A stretch of DNA of 40,476 nucleotides from Candidatus Moraniibacteriota bacterium. Its GTDB lineage: Bacteria; Patescibacteriota; Minisyncoccia; Moranbacterales; GCA-2747515. Position 1 is the first letter of the stretch. Each line of letters opens with the position of its first letter. The notes beneath the pieces were generated by a model. The model was not told the DNA's origin, made no database searches, and worked only from the letters and a program-made list of their open reading frames with translations. The stretch lies in contig CAMZLB010000036.1 in NCBI GenBank assembly GCA_947311515.1, positions 1 through 40,476 on the forward strand, written 5' to 3'. Positions 9,006 through 14,816 of this stretch are shown one piece after another. The position numbers and the translations under genes are program-made.

Positions 9006-9041
9006 ATCTTATTTGAGTATGTTAAAAAAGTTTCTTTATGG

Positions 9042-9047
9042 TATAAT
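9042..9047 (+). promoter_or_regulatory. -10 box for khpA
   Basis: TATAAT at 9042-9047. No good -35 lies at the usual distance; TTGAGT at 9013-9018 is 23 bases away. Transcription would start near 9054, leaving a leader of roughly 87 bases before ATG 9141, longer than for most genes here. Confidence 0.45.
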
Positions 9048-9067
9048 ATAAAGAGTAAATTATTAGC

Positions 9068-9127
9068 ATGTTTGTGCTGGAGACGGTCGAAAGTGCAATC
9101 AAATATTTACGTAATAAATCAGTGTAA
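9068..9127 (+). CDS. Possible 19-residue leader peptide upstream of khpA
   Basis: ATG 9068 opens a short frame reading MFVLETVESAIKYLRNKSV, ending at TAA 9125-9127, 13 bases before the khpA start. It begins about 14 bases after the predicted transcript start, like other genes here. The stretch is richer in G and C than the surrounding intergenic DNA and uses sense codons of ordinary type. The sequence is unrecognised. It could be a regulatory leader peptide, or the bases could act as structured RNA. Low confidence as a gene. Confidence 0.3.
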   Translation: MFVLETVESAIKYLRNKSV

Positions 9128-9140
9128 TCAGTTTTCACGT

Positions 9141-9473
9141 ATGGAACAGGATGCAAATTTTGTTGAACAAGTTGTAAAAATGCTTGTAGATAATCCAGAG
9201 GATGTAAGTGTTGAGCGTGTAGTAGATGAAATGGGTGTACTTATTACTCTTTCTGTAAATCAGGAAGACATGGGTATGGTCATTGGCCGTGAAGGTAGCA
9301 CAGCAAAAGCACTTAGAACACTACTTCGTGTTGTAGGAGCTAGAAATAATGCTCGTGTGAATCTAAAAATAAATGAACCTGAAGGTTCAGAACGTCCTAA
9401 AAGAAAAGAGAGGTCTTCTGAGAGTTCTCCAAAGAAAACTTTAGATGAGGTTGTGGGTGATATAGAAATCTAG
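9141..9473 (+). CDS. khpA: KhpA-type KH-domain RNA-binding protein
   Basis: The start is taken as ATG 9141 (MEQDANFVEQVV), which matches the family N-terminus; an in-frame TTG at 9072 would add 23 residues with no family match. The protein has 110 residues. The KH fold is shown by DMGMVIGREGSTAKALRTL, with GREG as the GxxG RNA-binding loop. A charged tail of about 35 residues (Lys/Glu/Ser-rich) follows. KhpA pairs with KhpB/Jag in many bacteria to bind sRNAs and mRNAs and affects cell division and envelope synthesis; no khpB is visible here. In many bacteria khpA follows rpsP, but not in this window. Confidence 0.9.
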   Translation: MEQDANFVEQVVKMLVDNPEDVSVERVVDEMGVLITLSVNQEDMGMVIGREGSTAKALRTLLRVVGARNNARVNLKINEPEGSERPKRKERSSESSPKKTLDEVVGDIEI

Positions 9474-9507
9474 TTTTTATAGTACTTATAGTCACAGATA
9501 TATAGAT

Positions 9508-9592
9508 AGAAACTGTCTAAACTTTCATTTTAGCTAACTTTATTTTTGTTATAAAATTTTTTAGTCATAGATGAAGGTTTTTGACAGATTCT
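9508..9592. repeat. Small inverted-repeat element after khpA
   Basis: The left arm AGAAACTGTCTAAACTTTC (from 9508) pairs with the reverse complement of the right arm, which ends in TTTTTGACAGATTCT at 9578-9592; 12 of the outer 15 positions match and the pairing continues inward past TTCAT. The left arm is also copy 2 of the gene-end repeat seen at 7476 and 12509. Size and form suit a MITE-like remnant or a large hairpin. Confidence 0.45.
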
Positions 9593-9765
9593 GAGAATTT
9601 ATTTCATGTCAATGCTTCAAGTCTAAACTTGAATATGGGACAAGTAACATATTAATTTTCATAAAATATGTTAATTGGGCTATGCAGAAATTAATCTATT
9701 TTCGGGTTTACATTTATATAACTGATGCGATAGTTATAGCTATAAGTTATTGCAAAGAAGTAATT

Positions 9766-9786
9766 ACTAAGCACGGTTGGCTTAGT
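9766..9786. other. Perfect stem-loop
   Basis: ACTAAGC (9766-9772) and GCTTAGT (9780-9786) enclose a 7-base loop, and the stem extends by about two further pairs. It stands in a locally GC-richer spot. There is no clean T-run, so it is not a standard terminator. Confidence 0.4.
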
Positions 9787-10109
9787 TATTTATATTGTAA
9801 AATTAACATGGTAAAATTAAAGAGAAGTTTCTTGGCTTATAATAGATATATTTAAATATGTAAAGTAAGTCTTTGTTATTTAGATTTTATCTTAACTTTA
9901 GACTTCATAAAGTTATAAAAAAAGCATGAAATGTGTTATATATAAAAAAGTTTATGGTCAAGACTAGAGTGTTTGACTGAACTTAAATATCTTGAGCGTG
10001 AGCTTGTGGTTTTTTATTTAAAATAAGAAATGCATATTTCTATCTAATTAGATTTTATTATTTTAAAATGGGTTTTTAAATAGGTTATTAATACTATTTA
10101 GATAAATTC

Positions 10110-10556
10110 TTAAGTAATTTTTGTATTCGTAATATTAGGATTGGTTGCGATTAGTTTTTTATCTTCTAATCGTAAATGATAAATTTTAAAGACTTTTAAA
10201 ATCCATATTATTCGCAAGAAAGCTAAGTTTAAAAAAGATGGAATTAGTAGTGTGATTATTACTAATAAAGTAATCCAAGGGTAGAGAGTTAAAAATTTTT
10301 TATCAGGTATATATACATAGATAACTCTAAAGAAGAACTCTATTAGAAAAAATATTCCAAATGTTACTTCAATTACTCGTATGCCATGATGAGTTTCATT
10401 TGAGATAATTATCATTTGATTACCATTCATAATTTCCAAAATAGCAAGAAAAAACAAAAAAATGCTGATAACCATAAGAATTTCATTTAATATGAAGTTT
10501 TCACGATTTCCAGCGTCAAATGACCTGTCTATTTTAATTAAAATTTGTTTTAACAT
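10110..10556 (-). CDS. Voltage-sensor-like four-helix membrane protein without a pore
   Basis: The protein has 148 residues and four helices: about 22-43, 59-82, 88-108 and 110-128. Helix 2 (E63, F66, F69/F70, E73, R77) follows the S2 pattern of voltage-gated channels, with Phe and Glu facing the gating charges. Helix 4 has R115, W118, K121, K124 and H127 at strict three-residue spacing, the S4 pattern. The usual S3 Asp is not evident. The chain ends about 20 residues after helix 4, so no S5-pore-S6 follows. This matches the voltage-sensor part of the ion transport family and, by layout, sensor-only proteins such as Hv1-type proton channels. Channel or sensor activity is inference; a generic four-helix membrane protein is the alternative. 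It appears to start leaderless. Confidence 0.6.
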   Translation of the reverse strand: MLKQILIKIDRSFDAGNRENFILNEILMVISIFLFFLAILEIMNGNQMIIISNETHHGIRVIEVTFGIFFLIEFFFRVIYVYIPDKKFLTLYPWITLLVIITLLIPSFLNLAFLRIIWILKVFKIYHLRLEDKKLIATNPNITNTKIT

Positions 10557-10564
10557 TAATTTTA

Positions 10565-10570
10565 ATTATA
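10565..10570 (-). promoter_or_regulatory. -10 box for the voltage-sensor-like gene
   Basis: On the minus strand TATAAT occupies 10570-10565, ending 8 bases before the ATG whose A is at 10556. Transcription would start at or next to the start codon, so the message would be leaderless. No convincing -35 was seen. Confidence 0.5.
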
Positions 10571-10700
10571 CAATTCTTTTCTTTATTTGTATAGTTTAAC
10601 AAATAGGTGTATCATTTAAAGTAAAGCTTTAATTAGCGTTTCTATTGAGATATATTAAAATTGGAGAGAGTATTAAAGTAAGTATTTAATTGAATATTTT

Positions 10701-11768
10701 ATGGAGTTTAGTAAAGAATTGGAAGAATTTAAATTTCAAATAGATAAGATAATAGAGAAAAAGATAGATGAATCAATTGCTGAAGCTGCAGAAGATGATG
10801 AAATTGTAGCTGATATGCTTAGGTACTTCAAAAAAACATTGTTAGCAGCAGGTAAGCGAGTTAGACCTTGTATGATGTATTATGGATATTTAGCAGCAGG
10901 AGGCACAGATAAAAAGAAAATTATGGATACAGCTATTTGTGTTGAATTGATCCATTCCTTTTTATTGATGCATGATGATATAGTTGATAGGGATGATATA
11001 AGACATGGCATGAAAACAATACATACTCACTATAGAGATTATGCAAATAAAAATTATAAAACAAAGGATTCAAAACATTTTGGAGTAAGCGTAGGAATTA
11101 TAATGGGTGATACTATATATTCTATAGCTAATCAAGTATTATTTTCTTCAAAATTTGAAGCTGGTCTTATAATAAAGGCTATGAACAAATTACAAGAAAT
11201 TGTTAGATATACAGCACTTGGAGAAATGCAAGATATAATCATGGAATATAAAAAAAAAGCTACTGAAAAAGAAATTCTTAAAATGTATGAAAATAAAACA
11301 GCAAAGTATACATTTGAAGGGCCTTTTCAACTAGGTGCTTTATTAGCTGGAATTACTAGCGAAAAAGCCAAAAAAATTAGTGAATTTGCAATTCCGCTTG
11401 GCATTGCTTTTCAACTTCAGGATGATTTTTTAGGAGTATTTGGAAATGAAAAAAAGACTGGTAAGCCTTTTGCGTCAGATATAATAGAAGGCAAACAAAC
11501 ACTTCTTGTTACTAGAGCTGTAAGTTTAGCTCCTAATAATGATAAGAATAAAATTAAAAAATTATTAGGAAAAAAAAATATATCAAAAATTGAGATTGAC
11601 GAATTTGTGTCAATTTTAAATTCTTCTGGAGCAGTTAAATCTATAGCAAAGAATACTGAAGAATATCTCAATAAAGCTACTAATATAATAAATATGAGTG
11701 AGATACCAAGAGATATAAAAGATTTTTTATTAGGAATGATTCTGTATCTTAAAAAAAGAGAATTTTAA
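10701..11768 (+). CDS. Trans-polyprenyl diphosphate synthase
   Basis: The protein has 355 residues and belongs to the trans-isoprenyl diphosphate synthase family. The first Asp-rich motif is DDIVD at 92-96 (in LLMHDDIVDRDD). The second region is FQLQDDFLG, with D231 and D232 and a Lys-containing turn after it. Conserved GKRVRP at 51-56 binds IPP. These enzymes condense DMAPP or FPP with IPP to C15-C20 or longer chains. The downstream gene, 31 bases away, is the cis-prenyltransferase that would extend such a primer, so together they could make the C50-C55 lipid carrier for peptidoglycan and glycans. Chain length cannot be read safely from the sequence. Confidence 0.92.
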   Translation: MEFSKELEEFKFQIDKIIEKKIDESIAEAAEDDEIVADMLRYFKKTLLAAGKRVRPCMMYYGYLAAGGTDKKKIMDTAICVELIHSFLLMHDDIVDRDDIRHGMKTIHTHYRDYANKNYKTKDSKHFGVSVGIIMGDTIYSIANQVLFSSKFEAGLIIKAMNKLQEIVRYTALGEMQDIIMEYKKKATEKEILKMYENKTAKYTFEGPFQLGALLAGITSEKAKKISEFAIPLGIAFQLQDDFLGVFGNEKKTGKPFASDIIEGKQTLLVTRAVSLAPNNDKNKIKKLLGKKNISKIEIDEFVSILNSSGAVKSIAKNTEEYLNKATNIINMSEIPRDIKDFLLGMILYLKKREF

Positions 11769-11799
11769 TTTTTTTGGTTAATATATTTACTTTAAAGAA

Positions 11800-12510
11800 A
11801 TGAATGGAAAAAATAGTATACCGAAACATGTTGCGATAATTCCAGATGGAAATCGTAGATGGGCAGTTGAGCATGGTAAAAAACCTTGGATTGGACACGA
11901 GGAGGGAAGTAAAAGAATAGAAGAGATAATTGAAATTGCTTGGGAGTCGGGGATAAAGTGCTTGTCTATTTGGGGATCATCACAGAAAAATTTAACAAAA
12001 CGACCATTTAGAGAAAGAAAAGCTTTACTAGACATATATAATATATATTTTAAGAGATTGTTCAGCAGTAAAGAAATTAAAAAAAAGGATGTAAAAATAA
12101 GCGTCTTTGGTTGCTGGAGAGATGAGTTTCCCATTAAGCTCGTGCGGAGAATTCAAAGTGGAGTAGACAGTACAAAAAATAATAAAACTTTAAGTTTGAA
12201 TTTTTTTCTAGCTTATGATGGAGATGAAGAAATGATTAGTGCTATAAAAAAAATTATTGCATCTGGAGTCAAGGTAGAGGATATGTCTAGAGATATTCTT
12301 AAAAGAAATTTGTTGACCTATGAGTTACCTTCAGTTGATTATCTAATAAGAACAGGAGGAGAACCTCATTTAAGTACTGGATTTATGATGTGGGATACAG
12401 CTGATGCACAGTTATATTTTACGGATAAATACTTTCCTGATTTTTGTGCAAATGAATTTAAAGAGGCTTTAGAAGAATATACTAGGAGAAAACGTAGACA
12501 TGGGGCATAG
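11800..12510 (+). CDS. uppS: Divergent cis-prenyltransferase (undecaprenyl diphosphate synthase family)
   Basis: The protein has 236 residues. PDGNRRWA (15-22) with D16, N18 and R20, and the following H33, match the active site of UppS. IRTGGE near residue 183 matches the C-terminal diphosphate-binding motif. Several usually fixed positions differ: the Arg of GExRxSN is His here (GEPHLS), SNFLLW is STGFMMW, the YGGR motif is YDGD, and the Trp of SSENW is Leu. So the fold and main catalytic Asp are kept but the IPP-binding site is changed. It follows the trans-synthase, so synthesis of the lipid carrier is the likely role. No other uppS is in the window. The stop codon overlaps a repeat (12509-12523). 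Confidence 0.85.
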   Translation: MNGKNSIPKHVAIIPDGNRRWAVEHGKKPWIGHEEGSKRIEEIIEIAWESGIKCLSIWGSSQKNLTKRPFRERKALLDIYNIYFKRLFSSKEIKKKDVKISVFGCWRDEFPIKLVRRIQSGVDSTKNNKTLSLNFFLAYDGDEEMISAIKKIIASGVKVEDMSRDILKRNLLTYELPSVDYLIRTGGEPHLSTGFMMWDTADAQLYFTDKYFPDFCANEFKEALEEYTRRKRRHGA

Positions 12511-12523
12511 AACCTGCCTAAAA
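12509..12523 (+). repeat. Short gene-end repeat, copy 3
   Basis: AGAACCTGCCTAAAA starts inside the uppS stop codon (TAG 12508-12510). It differs by one base from the copy at 7476-7490. Confidence 0.45.
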
Positions 12524-12637
12524 GCTTATTCAAATCTTCTGTTTTGGTAAAAAGATTCTATTATCCCTTTTCTAGTATTTACATTAAATAATCTAAAAAT
12601 TTAACAAAAAATCAAGGTTTTAAAGAGGTTTTTGCAT

Positions 12638-12745
12638 ATGGAAATGGAGCTATATGAATATTTTAAAAATATGAAAAAGACTTAAGAAGGAAAATAAAAA
12701 GTATTAGAAGAGGAACTAAATAAAGATAAAGAGATGTTACACTAA
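12638..12745 (+). pseudogene. Remnant of a small Glu/Lys-rich gene
   Basis: One frame from ATG 12638 reads MEMELYEYFKNMKKT, stop, EGK, stop, KVLEEELNKDKEMLH, stop. The composition is that of a helical protein, and both internal stops are TAA at places where Glu (GAA) would fit. The family is not recognised. The rest of the 12511-12824 gap shows nothing else. Confidence 0.35.
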
Positions 12746-12824
12746 ACATTAAGAATGTAAAATAAGTTATTTTTATTTAATTTTTATAATAAATTATAGT
12801 CTTGTTATGTTATGTTAGGAGATA

Positions 12825-13439
12825 TTATTTTTTATCAAAGCATCTTATGTTTTCTAAATTTTTTCTATAAGATTCAGCATCTAGATATTCAACAAAATTA
12901 CTATATTGCGAGTGTGGCTGTTCAAGTCTTTTTGCATGTTTTATTGGACACCAATACCGTTCTGTTCTACCAGCAATTTCAGTCGCATATGCCATAAGTC
13001 CGTTAAAATAACTACAATAAAAACAATTAAATTTTTCAAAAGAGTTTAGATAAGCTAGGTGAACTCTGTCAAAAATTATATAGTCACTTCGTTTTACGAT
13101 TGGAATTTTGTATAATCTAAAGCATATGTGATGATAGACCTCTAACCAAATATCAAAAAGTATAGCTGGGAAAATCATGCCGTATATAAATGGGACGCTT
13201 AACAAATTCCTTAAGTGTATATTTGAGAAAAAATTCTCTCTATATTTCTTAAGATAATTCTTTTTTTTAAAAGACTCTTTAACTAAGTTTTGCTTTTCTA
13301 GGAGGATGTCAATTTTGCGATCTATCTCTGCTGATAAACGTTCTTTTAGTTTATATAGTTGAGAAAATTGCTCATTATTATCTTTGTTTTTAAATTCTGA
13401 AATTTTATCTTCAATTATTTTTTTAAAATCTTTATTCAT
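12825..13439 (-). CDS. Conserved protein of unknown function with Cys motifs
   Basis: The protein has 204 residues. The first 75 are a charged helical region. A hydrophobic stretch near 80-100 (SVPFIYGMIFPAILFDIW) is probably membrane-associated. The C-terminal half has HLAYLNSFEKFNCFYCSYF, then IAGRTERYWCPIKHAKR. I recognise this as a conserved uncharacterised family seen in proteobacteria and CPR bacteria, where the CxxC, the third Cys and the following His are kept, suggesting a metal site. Function is unknown. The gene stands alone on the minus strand, with long gaps on the upstream side. Confidence 0.75.
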   Translation of the reverse strand: MNKDFKKIIEDKISEFKNKDNNEQFSQLYKLKERLSAEIDRKIDILLEKQNLVKESFKKKNYLKKYRENFFSNIHLRNLLSVPFIYGMIFPAILFDIWLEVYHHICFRLYKIPIVKRSDYIIFDRVHLAYLNSFEKFNCFYCSYFNGLMAYATEIAGRTERYWCPIKHAKRLEQPHSQYSNFVEYLDAESYRKNLENIRCFDKK

Positions 13440-14032
13440 GAATCTCTTTAAATTCCATTAGTTTCAATATATATCCTTAAGTTCTAGTGAGTATCATCAT
13501 TATTAATAGTATACAAAAACCAAAGTAATAAAAGACTTAGCTTTTCTAGAATGTGTGAAATAATATTTTTCATGTGAATATTATATCATAATATAGAAAA
13601 AATAACAAAATTTATTTATAATTTAAAGCTTTAGTATAATTTGAAAAAAATTTTTATATGAAATAATCGAAAGATTCTATCTAAAATTTTTAGTTTTTTA
13701 TAAAAGATAAGGGACTTTGTATAAATATTTAAGAGTTAATATGATAATTTTTGTGTGTTAGTTAAAATTATTCCATAAGAAAAGACTGAAAAACTTTATT
13801 AATTAATCTAAAACTTGAAAACTTATCTCAAAAGAAATTAGTCTTATTTGATTCATGATAATATAGCCTTTTCATGTTATTCGTAATTATTTATCTATAT
13901 ATAAAACAATTTATTAAATAAAATTACTATTAATTATTTATATATTTTGTAAAATATCTTTAATAAATTTAGAAAAGTGATATTTCTACTTAAAAATATT
14001 TTTATCAACAATTGACATCTAAAATTTAGGCA

Positions 14033-14060
14033 TTGACTTATTTTTAGAGGCTGATATACT
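14033..14060 (+). promoter_or_regulatory. Strong promoter far upstream of greA
   Basis: TTGACT (14033-14038) and TATACT (14055-14060) are 16 bases apart, and TGA before the -10 makes it an extended -10. It is among the best promoters in the window. Transcription would start near 14067, more than 200 bases before greA. It could drive greA with a long leader, or a small RNA. Confidence 0.55.
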
Positions 14061-14128
14061 ATATCTCATGATAATAAATTTTAAAGATTCTTTTTACTTG
14101 ATTATAATATAACTTATAAAGGAGTACG

Positions 14129-14147
14129 AAGAAATTATAAATTTCTT
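14129..14147. other. Perfect inverted repeat in the greA leader
   Basis: AAGAAATT (14129-14136) and AATTTCTT (14140-14147) flank a 3-base loop. AAAGGAG just upstream (14118-14124) looks like a Shine-Dalgarno site but no usual start codon follows at the right distance. The palindrome could be an operator or an RNA hairpin. Confidence 0.35.
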
Positions 14148-14239
14148 ATTTGTTAAAGTTTATTATTTGCAAAATAAGTTGTTCTGAATTTTTTTAAATT
14201 TAAACAAATTTTTAGAGTTTGTTTTAAAAAAAGAAGGTA

Positions 14240-14245
14240 TATAAT
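14240..14245 (+). promoter_or_regulatory. -10 box proximal to greA
   Basis: TATAAT at 14240-14245, with a weak TTTGTT (14218-14223) 16 bases upstream. Transcription would start near 14252, 20 bases before the start codon. Confidence 0.5.
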
Positions 14246-14271
14246 AAAAGATTATAAGTTAATATAAAAGT

Positions 14272-14727
14272 ATGGTACGTATTGTTACACAAGAAGGATT
14301 AGATAAAATCAAATTTGAATTAGAGGAAAGAATAAATAGTACTAGGAAAACTATAGCAAAGGCTATAAAAGAAGCAAAAGAACAGGGGGATTTAAGTGAA
14401 AATGCTGAATACTCAACTGCAAAGGGAGAGCAAGCAGAAAATGAACAAAGAATCGCTGAATTAGAAGGTCTTTTAAAGGAGACAAAGGTTGTTGAACATG
14501 ATAATAATGATTCAAGTATTCAAATTGGTGATAGAATAACAGTAAAAGCACAAGGTAAGGAATTAGATTTTGAAATAGTTGGATCCAATGAAGCAGATCC
14601 TTCTAGTAATAAAATTTCAAATGAATCACCTATAGGAAGCGCACTTTTGGGATCTGTTGTAAATGATAGTGTTGATGTCAATACGCCAGTAGGTGTTGTT
14701 AGTTATAAAATTATTTCTATAAACTAA
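14272..14727 (+). CDS. greA: Transcription elongation factor GreA
   Basis: The protein has 151 residues, close to the family's usual 158. The N-terminal coiled coil carries the hallmark GDLSENAEY, whose acidic residues reach into the RNA polymerase channel. The C-terminal FKBP-like domain has the hallmark SNEADPSSNKISNESPIG. GreA helps stalled, backtracked RNA polymerase cleave its transcript and resume. The gene has its own -10 box and possibly a second, distal promoter. It is followed after 89 bases by lysS, which has its own -10 box. Confidence 0.97.
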   Translation: MVRIVTQEGLDKIKFELEERINSTRKTIAKAIKEAKEQGDLSENAEYSTAKGEQAENEQRIAELEGLLKETKVVEHDNNDSSIQIGDRITVKAQGKELDFEIVGSNEADPSSNKISNESPIGSALLGSVVNDSVDVNTPVGVVSYKIISIN

Positions 14728-14769
14728 TAAGGTTTGTTGTGGAATCTTTATTTTTGACTAGATTTCTTG

Positions 14770-14775
14770 TATAAT
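14770..14775 (+). promoter_or_regulatory. -10 box for the lysS operon
   Basis: TATAAT at 14770-14775; the only good -35-like match, TTGACT at 14754-14759, is too close (10 bases). Transcription would start near 14782, 35 bases before the start codon. Confidence 0.4.
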
Positions 14776-14816
14776 AGAAATATAGGAAATGTTTTTTATA
14801 TTAACGAATTTAATTT

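Larger units (their letters stand above)
9474..10109. other. Long intergenic gap with four hairpins
   Basis: This stretch of 636 bases has no intact gene. Four inverted repeats follow each other: 9508-9592 (imperfect arms of about 25), 9616-9633 (TTCAAGT/ACTTGAA, loop 4), 9645-9673 (TAACATATT/AATATGTTA, loop 11) and 9766-9786 (ACTAAGC/GCTTAGT, loop 7). It matches none of the tmRNA, RNase P, SRP or 6S hallmarks I could look for. It may be an unrecognised structured RNA, a decayed element, or AT-rich filler. The bases after 9800 show nothing clear. Confidence 0.4.
13440..14271. other. Long intergenic gap upstream of greA
   Basis: These 832 bases separate divergent genes and have no intact gene. 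They contain a strong promoter (14033-14060), a perfect palindrome (14129-14147), and a second -10 box for greA (14240-14245). A 14-codon frame begins at ATG 14068, just after the strong promoter, but has no other support. The first 550 bases show only AT-rich sequence, including TATATTTTGTAAAA near 13941, a partial match to the dispersed repeat core. Confidence 0.45.

Noticed and set aside
9072-9140. TTG 9072 as the start of khpA.
   Set aside because: The 23 extra residues do not match the family; ATG 9141 gives the expected N-terminus.
14068-14112. 14-codon ORF (MIINFKDSFYLIII) just after the strong promoter.
   Set aside because: Too short and AT-driven, with no other support.
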